From Cryptomeria japonica (Eukaryota > Streptophyta > Pinopsida > Cupressales > Cupressaceae), in assembly GCF_030272615.1 (NCBI RefSeq), contig NC_081410.1:222013415-222077414 (forward strand): a stretch of DNA of 64,000 nt. Reading direction: 5' to 3'. Shown here piece after piece: positions 48,643 to 60,117 of this stretch (the first letter of the stretch is position 1; every line of letters begins with the position of its first letter). The notes below the pieces were generated by a model. It saw only the letters and a list, made by a program, of their open reading frames with translations, was not told the DNA's origin and did not search any database. The translations under genes and the position numbers were made by a program.

Positions 48643-51600
48643 GTAGAGACGCAGCCAGTTGGGTTCAAACTTCCCTTTGTTCTCTAAACTATTGATTTTT
48701 TAGGATTTTCTCTCAGAACAAGGTCACCAACCTGAAATTATCATTGTCGAACCTTCTTGCTATACCCTTTAGACATTCTCTTTTGATACACTCTCAGATG
48801 ATCAAACGCCACTTGCCAACATTCATCTAGCAACTCGAGTTCTTGCAATCCAGATATTCTGTAGTCTTCATCAATAATAAGACCTTGCAAAGAAACTCTC
48901 AAAGATGGTATTTCCACTTCAATAGGTAATACTGCTTCGGACCCATACACCAAAGAAAAAGGTGTAGCCCTAGTAGGTGTTCTAATACTTTTTCTATAAG
49001 CCCATAGTGCAAGATTGACCTACAAATGCCAATCCCTCCTAGATTTGTTTATTGTTCTATGTAAGATAGTCAGCTGATTTTTGTAAGATGCTTCACCTTG
49101 TTCATTTCCTTGAGGGTAATATACGGATGACAAGTGTTGTTTGATTTTGAATATTTCACAGAGCTTGTCTATATCTTTATTCTTGAATTGTCCTCCATTG
49201 TCAGTCACAATGGATGAAGGTATCCCATACCTGCAGATGATATAGTTAAGGATGAACAGAGCTACTTGTTTACTGGTTGCTTTGATGAGTGGAACCGCTT
49301 CTACCCACTTGGTGAAGTACTCAGTGGTAGTTATGATAAACTTGTGTCTATTGGATGATGTAGGATATATTTGACCAATGAGGTCAAAGGCCCATTGCTG
49401 AAAAGGCCAATGTGTAATGAAGGGTATAAGATCCCTTGTTGGAGCATGTATAAGATTCCCATGTAGCTGACAATTCTCACAAGTTTTAGAAAAATTTATA
49501 GTGTCTTTCTCCATGTCTGGCCAGTAGTAGCTAGCCCTTAGTAGATTCCAAGATAATGTTAGACCATTCGAATGAGATCCACAAATACCTTCATGGACTT
49601 CCAATAATGCATGTTGGGACTCTTTAGTTTCTAGACACCTAAGCAAAGTACTTAGGAGAATCATAGGCAGGGTAATGTAACTCTTCCACCAGGAATTCAA
49701 AGTGAAAATTAGATTCTTGTAACTCTGGTATGGATGCCAAGGTGGCCATAGCATCTATTGCTCTGTTTGCGGATCTGGGAATTTGCTGGAATGATACAAA
49801 AGTAAAATATTTCTTAAGATCACCAACCATTCTCTTATAAGGCATCAGTTTCTCATCTCGAGTCTGATATGTATCATTGGTTTGATTGATGATTAGCTAA
49901 GAATCTCCATAGATGTGTAATTCCATAATCTTCCATTCGATAGCCAGCTTTATCCCGTTTACCAAAGCTTCATACTCTGTAATGTTGTTTATGAAAGGGA
50001 AAAGAATCTTATCAACCTTCAAGATTGAATATTTCTCAGGAGTAATAAAAAGTATTCTAGCACCGGAACCATGTTGAGTGAAAGACCCATCAAAGAACAT
50101 CTTCCATGATTGTTGAGTAAGGTGCATTATTGATTCATCTATAAATTCTATATGCAGCGGTTGAGTGTCTTCAAGTAGAGCATTAGCAAGTTGATCTACA
50201 ATTACCTATCCTTTGATGCTTTGTGTTCCACATATTTAATATCAAACTCTATAAGAACCATGACCCATTTAGCCAATCTTCTTGTAAGTATTGCTTTGTT
50301 GAGAAGATATTTAGGTAGATCAATCTTAGCTACTAGCTTGATGGAATGTGCTAACATGTAGTGTCTCAATTTTTGTGATGCAAAGACTAATGCCAACCAT
50401 GAATTTTCTATTATAGTATAGTTTATTTCATAAGACACCAATGTTCTACTGATATAATATATAGCTCTCTCTTTTTTATTTTCATCCTGTTGTGCCAGAA
50501 GTGCCCCCAATGATGAATCAGTAACTGATATGTATAAGATCAATGGTTTACCTTGAATTGGTGGAATCAATATTGGTGGATTAGACAAGTATTCTTTGAT
50601 TTGCTGAAGGTTTTTTTCACATTCTTGATCCCAGTTATATGTTACTCCTTTCCTTAATACTTTTGTGAAAGGTTGAGCCTTATCTACTAGCTGAGAAATA
50701 AAGCATTTGATTCACTAGAGATGTCCTTGTAAACTTCTCATTTGACTGATATTCTTTGGAGGTGGCATTTCCATTATAGCTTGGACCTTCTCAGGATCAA
50801 CCTCAATTCCTTTCTTTGAAATGATATAACCAACTAGTTTCCCTGATGTCACTCTGAATGCACACTTTTTAGGATTTAGCCGAAGCTTGAATTTTTCCAT
50901 TCTATCTAATATAAGCCCTAGCTCTTGAATATGTGTGGATTTCTTGATAGTCTTCACTAAAGTATCATAAAAGATAGTAGTTACTTCTCTTTGGTAAGTT
51001 GCTCTTGTTTTCTTTAGCCCAAATGGCATGATGTTCCATTAGAAGATTCCCCATGCACAGGTGAAACCGAATAATCCATCCATTAGTGAGTACATCTCAT
51101 ATCTAGCAGCCATATCCACTATCATATCAATGTTAGGAAATGGAAAATCATCTTTCAGACATTCTTTATTGAGATCCCTAAAGTCTGTGCAAACCCTAAT
51201 AGATTTTTTTGCCTTTGATATAGGTACTATGTTTGAAATCCATTATGCGTAGTCTATTGCTCTAATAAATCCAACTTTTAGCAATTTTTCTAGCTCAGCT
51301 TTGACTAATAGTGCCACATGAGGGTGCATATTGTGGAGTTTTTGCTTGATTGGACTCCTAGTGTAATAGAAAAATGGTGCATGATGAGATTAAGATCTAG
51401 ACCCGGCATATCAGAGTATGTCCATGCAAAGTTGATCTTCTTTTCTAGGAAGAGATTGCTGAAATCTTTTAACTCTTTTGCTGATAATGATTGAGCTAAG
51501 TGGATGATATGTGGTGTCTCTTGACTCCCAATATTTACCGGCTGAGTTGGTTCAATCAATATAGAAGACCTTTCTGGGAAAGGACTTGGTAGTATATCAA

Positions 51601-52177
51601 GTATCTCACCTTCAGGTGCCTTAGAGAGGTTTTCACCCTTAGGTACATCCTTTATTTTTTCTATTTTTGATTCTAACACCGCAACAATGTGGTTTTCACC
51701 ATCAGATCTTTTATTTTTATTTTTTTTATTATTGTGACTAAGATACTTGATAGAGTATGTCCATGCAAAGTTGATCTTCTTTTCTAGGAAGAGATTGCTG
51801 AAATCTTTTAACTCTTTTGCTGATAATGATTGAGCTAAGTGGATGATATGTGGTGTCTCTTGACTCCCAATATTTACCGGCTGAGTTGGTTCAATCAATA
51901 TAGAAGACCTTTCTGGGAAAGGACTTGGTAGTATATCAAGTATCTCACCTTCAGGTGCCTTAGAGAGGTTTTCACCCTTAGGTACATCCTTTATTTTTTC
52001 TATTTTTGATTCTAACACTGCAACAATGTGGTTTTCACCATCAGATCTTTTTTTTTTTTTTTTTATTATTGTGACTAAGATACTTGATATCTGTTTTAGT
52101 CATGCTCTGAGTATGTTTGTCGGTGGAAGAGTCTATTGGTTCAACTGCATTAAGGTAGTAGGCTAACGTATATTCAT
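48643..52177 (-). pseudogene. Tat pol: RT, RNase H, archaeal-type RNase H, integrase
   Basis: From the right: linker (52177-51400, with a duplicated block), RT start near 51300, PFGLKK near 51020, then RNase H with YYISRTLV and KLRHYMLAH (about 50588-50202). A second, archaeal-type RNase H follows (MFFDGS near 50105, TEYEALVNGIKLA near 49980, ending ANRAIDAMATLAS near 49755). The integrase has a zinc-binding H-H-C-C segment (about 49610-49460), AFDLIGQ, TDNGGQF and the Glu of QGEASYK (about 49110), and AVLPIE near 48930. The catalytic YVDD of the RT is missing through a deletion near 50955, and another deletion removed sequence before PFGLKK. Stops occur too. Dead copy. Confidence 0.88.
51413..52090 (-). 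repeat. 339-bp in-frame tandem duplication in the Tat linker
   Basis: 51413-51751 is repeated at 51752-52090 almost without change; visible differences are one C/T and the length of a T run. The unit length is 113 codons, so the frame is kept. Confidence 0.95.
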
Positions 52178-53316
52178 TGTTACTACTTATCAAGTTGCCA
52201 TTAGTTTCATGTCAAATTTATTCTATATACTCTAGTCAGTTATCTCTACTAAGATATTCAGTCGGTATGCACAGTCTAGTTGGTTATTGAAGAAAGTAGT
52301 CTCAGAACGTAGTATACACCAAGTTGTCTACCGAGTATCATTTCATATCTACCAAGCAGCAAAGATGACACACCAAGTTGTTATACACCGATTGAAACAT
52401 GTTACCAGATTCATTGAACCTGGACATACATATGAAAACATGTTACAAGATCGAGGAACGTCTAACCATTATCACATTGGAAATTGCACTTAAAGATTGT
52501 GTATGATTTTGAGGTCATCTAACCAATGAAATAATTTGCATGGTTATTCATTTGATAAAACATGTTTGTAAGATCAAAGCATTGAATGGATCACCATCAT
52601 AAGAGATCTATTTATACAGCATGAGTTAAGAATTAAAGAGGTGTGTGCATGAGTGTAAGAAGACTGTTACAGAGACACAGAGGTCACCGAGAAGGTTTTC
52701 AGAGAACAGTTGAAGAACAAAGTAAACATAAGGGTTTACCAAGTTACTATATGAGTTAATGAGGTATGCTATAAGCAAGGTAACTTATTCTGAGCACATA
52801 GAATCTGCTATAACATTCCAAATGTAAAGTTGCAGATATTTGTAATGATTTTATTGTAATATTTTGAAGTTGTAAGAGAAACCTTTAACAGGGTAAAAGA
52901 CTCTAATCAAGTCTATAAATTGTAAAGCCTCTAACCAGGTGCAACATTTAGTTTAAATGTTGTGAAATCCTTTAGCAAGGTAGATCTAACAGATCTAGAT
53001 ACTCCTAACAGGGTAAGCTATCAGAAATAGCTAAACATGTAGCTCTAACCGAGCACTCTTTATTATTGCAGTAGTGAAGTTGTGGGTGCCATCCCCACCA
53101 CAGTTTTTCTCTCTAACCAAGAGTTTTTGCGTAACCAAAATATATGTGTTATGGAGTGAATCATGTATGATTGTTATTTATTTGTTTTAGCTTTATATTA
53201 TGTTACTGCACTATTCGGTTTATGCATAACAGTAAAGTTATTATTGAAGAAAAGTTTTGGAGTACTGATTCACCCCTCCCCTCTCAGTACATTAGCTTTC
53301 CATATTGGGCCTAACA
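52178..53316 (+). repeat. 5' LTR of element C
   Basis: TGTTACTACTTATC...GGGCCTAACA, 1,139 bp, with the CACCACAGTTTTTCTC block near 53095 and CACCCCTCCCCTCTCAGT near the end. Pairs with 58981-60117. Confidence 0.95.
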
Positions 53317-53318
53317 AT

Positions 53319-53330
53319 TGGTATCAGAGC
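53319..53330 (+). other. Primer binding site, element C
   Basis: TGGTATCAGAGC two bases after the LTR, complementary to initiator-Met tRNA. Confidence 0.92.
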
Positions 53331-53378
53331 TTGAATCTTGGAAAAGGGTTTAATTGCCTAAAGAGAAAGATCTTATCA

Positions 53379-54732
53379 ATGGAAGGCTATAAACAATCTC
53401 GAAGGATTGTGTATCTGCAAGAAGAGATGGATCATGCTAATCAAGTGATTGCAGACATGCAAAGACAAATGCAAAAATCTCTGAAAGTAAGAAGAAGATT
53501 ATCTGATGATTTGCAGGACTCTCAAGAGTTAGTGGAACAAATTGAGACATCATCTGAGAACTTTATATCTGAAGAAACTGAAGAAATGATTGGAGTATTG
53601 AAAGAAAAGAACAAAGCACTGGTTGATCAACTAAAAGCAATGAAAAGAGAACATGAACATTTCAGCACACAGATGACTGAAAATCTTGATGCATTAAGGA
53701 CAATCGAGGATAAAGTAAGAGATCTAGAAAAAGAGAAACAACAACTTGAAGTCTTAGTATCTGATAAGAATGATGAAATCACAAGGTTGACTGGAATTCA
53801 ACAAAACCTATCAGATCAACTAGGTTATGCACATCATGAAGCAATTATGAAGGATGATGAGAATCAAGCATTGAAACTTGAAGTATCAAGGTTGACTGAT
53901 GAACTTGAATCAAAGAAGAAAATCCAAAGAAACACTCAAGAAGAGTTTTGAAGCATCAGAGATGTTGGATGAGCAACTAAATACAAGAAGACCCAACAAA
54001 GATGCAGGACTCAGTTACAAAGGAAAAGACTCTACCAAGAAGGGAATTTATACTACTGAGAGAGGAGAATCATCAAAGCAAGCTGGAAACAAGAATAACA
54101 TCAAAAGAAAGAATCCTATTTGCAACTACTATGGAAATCAAGGTCACACTGCCAACATGTGTCAAATCAGAAAAGGTAAGCAACTGAATGTCACTAATTC
54201 CAAAGGTTATTGTTACAATTGCAATAAATATGGTCACACATCTAATCAATGTAGGACAAAGTGTGTTAACAATTATCAAAAGGCAAAATTCAAAGGGTTT
54301 TGTAAAAACTGCAATAGATATGGACATAGTACCGAGAAGTGCTGGCTTAAGCAAAAGAACTATATGTGGTCTACACACCGAGCAAATGCTAGAGGTTACC
54401 GAACTCACACACATCCTTACCAACAATATTCTGCAGTACCATGGGATTACAATATAAGGATATGGTGTGAATGTTGTGGAAGATATGGACATATAAGTGC
54501 CAATTGTTTTATAAGGTTTGGAATGAACAACCAAAGATCATGGAGAAATCTTGGTATGACATGTTTTCATTGTCACAAAGTTGGACACTTAGCTGGAGAT
54601 TGCAAAGATCAACCTAGAAAAGACACTGAAGAAATAAAAGACAAATTAAAGACGATGTGGAAAAAGAAGGAAATTGTGTCAAATGAAGAAAGCACCTTAC
54701 CTACCGAGTTAGGTGCACCTATTCCAAATTAA
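53379..54732 (+). pseudogene. ORF1 of element C: coiled-coil gag-like protein with five CCHC knuckles
   Basis: The ATG at 53379 (MEGYKQSRRIVYLQEEMD) follows the PBS closely; the open frame extends upstream into the LTR, but this start fits the other copies. Residues 1-185 form a long charged coiled coil. A one-base shift near 53930 moves to the frame that carries five knuckles. These are CNYYGNQGHTANMC (54121-54162, second Cys changed to Tyr), CYNCNKYGHTSNQC (54211-54252), CKNCNRYGHSTEKC (54301-54342), CECCGRYGHISANC (54466-54507) and CFHCHKVGHLAGDC (54562-54603). It ends at TAA 54732. There is otherwise no stop, so only the shift disables it. No capsid domain is present. Five knuckles exceed the one or two usual in copia gag. 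Confidence 0.87.
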
Positions 54733-55243
54733 TCGGTAAAGGTATGAAGGGACTGCATTCTCTCAAGGTTAAATCTTAACAGTTCCTATTTTGTCATGTA
54801 CTTAATTCAAATCTACATAATTAAGATGTAGTAGTAAGTTTGAAATTATATCAAAGTCTTTTGAAGCACTATACAGGAAACCTGTCTAGTCGGTGAATGA
54901 AGGAAGTTTGGTTACTCGGTTAAAGTGGAAAAAGTGGAACCGAGTGCATTTAATGTTTTTTACCTAATCCACACAGAGCTCGATAAGGCATATGGTGTAC
55001 TTAAAAGCATTTTTGCAGTTCATTTTCAACTTACCAAGTTTTTGAGAGAGCAGAGCAAAGAGAATCAAAGGCGATGAAACCTCCTACAAAGAAAATTCAA
55101 GGTATTTACATCAATCTCAATGCATTGTTAAGCTAATTTACCGATCGTATCTAGTTGCCATTATCTGCTAAGTATAAAGCGTCAGTCGTTTGAAAATACT
55201 GAAACCCTGAGGATCCTTTGTTATCTTTTATCTGTAATCTACA
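54733..55243 (+). other. Spacer between ORF1 and ORF2 of element C
   Basis: No ORF. A splice acceptor or an internal promoter for ORF2 could lie here, but I see no decisive signal. Confidence 0.5.
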
Positions 55244-58200
55244 ATGGCATCCAAGATCCAAGATCCCATATTTGTCAAGAATGTAGAGAAGCCCTCACTA
55301 AAATACTCTTTGACTCCCAAAGTTGCATCTAAATTGGATGACAAAACTGCCTTTTGACTCATCCCAGATAGAGTGTTGTTAGTCGAGGATGTGTGATTCT
55401 TCACCAAATGTCATGTTGAAGAACTCGGTCATGTTGAAATTAAAGACACCTATGATGAATTGTGCACAGATGGTAAATTAAATAGCAAGTATGAGCACAT
55501 TAAGATCAAGGGATTAACTGAAGCCCTAACCTATCCCTGTGTGTTCAAACCCCAGTGGGTTAAGTTTGTTCTAAGCAGAGTTCATGATGATTTCATGTGG
55601 CTAGAAGAGAAACCATTTAAGATTACCAAGGAAATCATTCATCTAATTACCGGTTATCCCATTTATGATCATACCCGAGCCCAAAAGATGATATCACAGA
55701 AGGAATTGATCGGTTTAACCGGAGTGGAATCAGATTGCAGAGGATTGAAATTGAATAATGTCATAGATGAAGAACTAAAATTTGCCATAAGAGTTATAGG
55801 TTACTGTTTCTTCCAATCGACAAGGGAAAACAGTGTACCCTGTGCAGCAGTAGACCTGGCATACAAAATTGTAAAAAAGGGAATGAAAATTGATCTATGT
55901 GAGGTCTTGCTGAAGAACCTGTTTGAGAATCTGAACACCATCAGGAAACCGAAGAAGAACTACTTGGAGAATACACTAAAGTTTGGATCATTACTTGTAT
56001 GCATGTTTTTCTATTTTGAAAAATTCTTTCCTTCAGTCAGTAAAGTTGTTTGGGAACTACACCGACTAATCACCCATCAGATTAATGACTTCATTAAGAA
56101 GTTAGGTGATAATTTCAATGATATTATGGATGATTACTTCAGTAAGTTCCAGGAGAAAATGCATAACAGGTATAGAATTCCACCCCAACTAGTGGAGAAA
56201 TACAAAAATGACATGTTTTGAAGTAGACACTGATTATTGTTATGTGAATGTTGTGGAACCAAGAACTCAATCTTTGTCACCTATGGGATACAAGATTGAT
56301 TTTGAGATCACACAATAGCAAATTGATGCATTTCTCTCATTACCGAGGCATGCTACCGAGCTGAGGTATGGAACCTATGAGGAAGTGAAGGAAAAGGTAA
56401 AGATGAGCATTGTAGTACCCAAAGCTACAAGAAAGGCAACAAAAATGATAAAGGCACTGTCAGAGAAATTCAGAGAAGACTCTTCCTCTACACCTATCAA
56501 AGGCACCATTGCCATTACCGAAGAGGAATCTAAAGCCCAAGAGGTAGCTATAACACTGAGCACTGAATTGCCTAAGGGTAAAGTGTTGAAAAGAAAGAAA
56601 CTGGATTCATCAAAGGCCTCACCGACTCCACCTCCAAAGCGACCTAACACAAGAGCATCTGCAGCCTCACCGAATAAGAAAACAAAAAGTGTTAGTGCTC
56701 CCAAGGTAACAAAAACCTACAAGAAATCTACTCGGAGACTCATTTTGGCAAAAGAGTCTAGTGATACCGAATCAGAGGATGCAAGAAAATTTCAGATTGT
56801 CAAGAGCAAGAAGGTAAATGTACATAGTGTTGAAAACTTCCATGCTAATCTAAAAGAATATGGCAGATTTGGATCATTTAGATATGTCAAGTATGAAACC
56901 AGAAATAATGATGAGAAGAGACAAATTGAAGAAGTTGTCATCTGCACACTTCTAAAATTCCGGTTAGCTCCGTTGGAACTAGCTAAGTCACTTCCGAATG
57001 AACTTTACTTGCATATTGATAATAGGTGGAAGTATGCAATGGACTCAGAGAAATAGATCAGAGAAAGAAGTCTGGTTCATCTCTTTCCTGACATGTTAGT
57101 AGCTGAAATTAAAGAACATCTGACAACCTACAACTCAAAGTTTCTTGTCAAACAAAGAGCCTTAAAACTGATGAATGGGTTGTATATTGAAGTGGAAAAT
57201 GAGACAAAAGCAAAGTGGCAGGAAATATTTAAAGTCAACGATGCTAGTGAGCAAGCTACAGTTGAAATTGTTGATGTCATGGAGAAAGATCCTAATGTTA
57301 CCGAGAAAGACCCTACTAACACCATTCAAATAGATGAAGATGTCATGGATACAGAGGCACCGGAATAGGAAATGATAGAAGGCAATGCATATGCAAAACT
57401 TGTATCTAGTGAATTAGTCTTGGAACAAGTTCAGCCTTATCCACCAGTCAAGAAACTTGTATCAACCGAAACCCCTCATGACATGAATCAAGGCACCGAA
57501 GGTCACAAGTCTACAACAGGAGAAGGTACTACTCAGGAACAAACATCTCAAGCACCTTCTAGCACTGAGAATGTTGCAACTGAGACACCAAGTACCGAGA
57601 CACCAAAGGACTCTACAGAGGCTAAAGAAACCAATCAAAGTGTTGCCTCTACCATGCAACCTACCTAGGGTCATCAAGCCTCACAAGCCCTTGTCTTAGT
57701 TCCATTGGTGAAAGGTAAAGAAAAGAAGATGAAAAAGCATAGTTTTAAAGTTGATTTGTCAAAACCAATAGTGTTGTCCAATGTAGACATATCAAAATTA
57801 AAGGGGCAATCACTCATTGATTTCGGCAAACTATGCAAAGCAAAGGCCGAACAAGAGAAGCAAATGGTGATTCAAAAGAAAAATAAAGTACTTCAGAAGG
57901 TAAAAGTACTCTTAATAGATATGCTACCTGAAGCTATAGTATCAACAGATGCAGCCACCCACATTCAACTGGATGAACTCCTAACAATGATAGAGACATC
58001 TAGAGTAGATGCATCAGAATATTTGATCAAGCTAAAATACAAAGAGCTCACTGCAAAAATGAAAGAAGAGGTATAGAAAGCTATAGCTATTGGCAAAGTT
58101 AAACTTGTCAAATTTATTACTGAGTTGACTCCTCAACTTGAGCACATTCTTTATTTATTTCAGAAACTCTGCACATTTTCTTTATTCATTAAAGACATTA

Positions 58201-58604
58201 AGAATAAAACAGAGGCAATTGAGAAAGAGATCACCGATCTCTCAAGCAAGTTGACCACAGAGCCAAATTTAGTTCAGAATTTTTATACAAAGCTACAACA
58301 ACTCATGGCTCAACAGTTGGACCTAAGAAATGAAGAACACAAGATCCGAATGGACATAATGACACTTTAGACATTATTCCTTCCTCATCTTTCATCTGTC
58401 CAAGAATAGATCAACCGAGCCACCTCCTTATCTACTACACAAGAGGGAAGCACTCTAGATGGCTTAATATCATTATTGGCTGGTATTCAAGCACATAATT
58501 CTTTAATGGACAGTGTAAAGATTGCACTCTCTGTCACTCTCACTGAAGCACGAACCAAGTACAAATCCATTTTTGATCAGTTACCACTCCCGAATGGTAA
58601 TTAA
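55244..58604 (+). pseudogene. ORF2 of element C: unknown protein of about 1,100 codons
   Basis: ATG at 55244 (MASKIQDPIFV). The first frame runs to about 56221 with two early TGA stops; a shift leads to a second frame that continues to TAA at 58602-58604, broken only by TAG stops (about seven). Motifs in order: VEELG, SRVH (55574-55585), ITKEIIHLITGYP, VIGY, KIDLCEVLLKNLFENLNTI and FGSLLVCMFFYF. Then come MGYKID (about 56283), a basic linker with SPNKKTKSV (about 56665-56690), a domain ending DNRWKYAMD (about 57020-57046), a Thr/Glu-rich stretch (about 57280-57665) and coiled-coil sequence to the end. No membrane span or enzyme motif is seen. The order matches ORF2 of A and B. It recalls helical plant-transposon-associated domains, but only loosely. 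Confidence 0.83.
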
Positions 58605-58980
58605 GTTTTGATGTTTGTCAAAAAGGGGGAGTGATATGATAGCATATTAGACGAGTGATACAATATTGGGGAAGTGTTGTATTCAAATTATCAAACAAAA
58701 GGAGTATAGTATATAGGGGGAGTATACCGAGCAGAGCAAGCAGAGTATCCAAGAGCAGTAAATAGAACAGTAAGCAAAGCACATAGAACAGATCACCAAG
58801 CATGCAAAATCAGAAGTTCTGTACAGTATATCGATAAGGGGAGTATATCTGGATATATTATATTATTGACTATTGTATATACTGTCAGCATAGTCAAATT
58901 TTGCAATTATATAGATTATTGAGTTATAACTTTGAAAGTAGTTTTTGTCAAACATCTCAACTAATGTCAAAAGGGGAGAT
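58605..58980 (+). promoter_or_regulatory. Polypurine region of element C
   Basis: Purine tracts AAAAAGGGGGAG (about 58620), AGGGGGAG (about 58716), AAGGGGAG (about 58836) and the terminal AAAAGGGGAGAT (58969-58980) next to the LTR. Same arrangement as in A, B and the copia tail at 854-1228. Confidence 0.78.
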
Positions 58981-60117
58981 TGTTACTACTTATCAAGTTG
59001 TCATTAGTTTCATGTCAAAGTTATTCCATATACTCTAGTCGGTTATCTCTATTGAGATATTCAGTCGGTATGCACAGCCTAGTCGATTATTGAAGAAAGT
59101 AGTCTCAGAACGTAGTATACACTGAGCTGTCTACCGAGTATCATTTCATATCTATCGAGTAGTAAAGATGACACACCGAGTTGTTATACACCAAGTAAAA
59201 TGTGTTACCAGATTCATTGAACCTACACATACATATGAAAATGTGTTACAAGATCGAGGAACATCTAACCGTTATCACATTGGAAATTGCACTTAAAGAT
59301 TGTGTATGATTTTGAGGTCATCTAACTAATGAAATAATTTGCATGGTTATTCATTTGATAAAACATGTTTGTAAGATCGAAGCAATGAATGGATCATCAT
59401 CATAAGAGATCTATTTATACAGCATGAGTTAAGAATTAAAGAGGTGTGTGCATGAGTGTAAGAAAACTATTACAAAGGCACAGAGGTCACTGAGAAGGTT
59501 TTCAGAGAATAGTCGAAGAACAGAGTAAACAGAAGGGTTTATCGAGTTACTATATGAGTTACTGAGGTATGCTATAAGCAAGGTAACTTATTCTGAGCAC
59601 ATAGAATCTTCTATAACATTCCATATGTAAAGTTGCAGATATTTGTAATGATTTTATTGTAGTATTTTGAAGTTGTAAGAGAAACATTTAACGGGATAAA
59701 AGACTAATCAAGTCTATAAATTGTAAAGCCTCTAACTAGGTGTAGCATTTAGTTTAAGTGTTGTGAAATCCTTTAGCAAGGTAGATCTAACAGATCTAGA
59801 TACTCCTAATAGGTTAAGCTATCAGAAATAGCTAAACATGTAGCTCTAACTGAGCACTCTTTATTATTGTAGTAGTGAAGTTGTGGGTGCTATTCCCACC
59901 ACAGTTTTTCTCTCTAACCAAGAGTTTCTACATAACCAAAATATATGTGTTATGGAGTGAATCATGTATGATTGTTATCTATTTGTTTTAGCTTTATATT
60001 ATATTATTGCACTATTCAGTTTATGCATAACAGTAAAGTTATTATTGAAGAAAAGTTTTGGAGTACTGATCCACCCCTCCCCTCTCAGTACATTAGCTTT
60101 CCATATTGGGCCTAACA
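58981..60117 (+). repeat. 3' LTR of element C
   Basis: TGTTACTACT...CCTAACA, 1,137 bp, very similar to 52178-53316; the differences I see are mostly C/T or G/A changes. Confidence 0.95.

Larger units (their letters stand above)
52178..60117 (+). mobile_element. Element C: pol-less LTR retrotransposon, both LTRs present
   Basis: Complete plus-strand element of about 7.9 kb: 5' LTR 52178-53316, PBS, ORF1, ORF2, polypurine region and 3' LTR 58981-60117. Flanks TTCAT (52173-52177) and GTCAT (60118-60122) are a target duplication with one change. It sits in the protease-RT linker of the Tat element; taking it out restores the Tat frame. No protease, integrase or RT in the 5.7 kb interior. Confidence 0.93.

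Noticed and set aside
55244-58604. ORF2 as an env-like gene
   Set aside because: It precedes rather than follows a pol that is absent, and no signal peptide, membrane span or Cys-rich ectodomain is visible.
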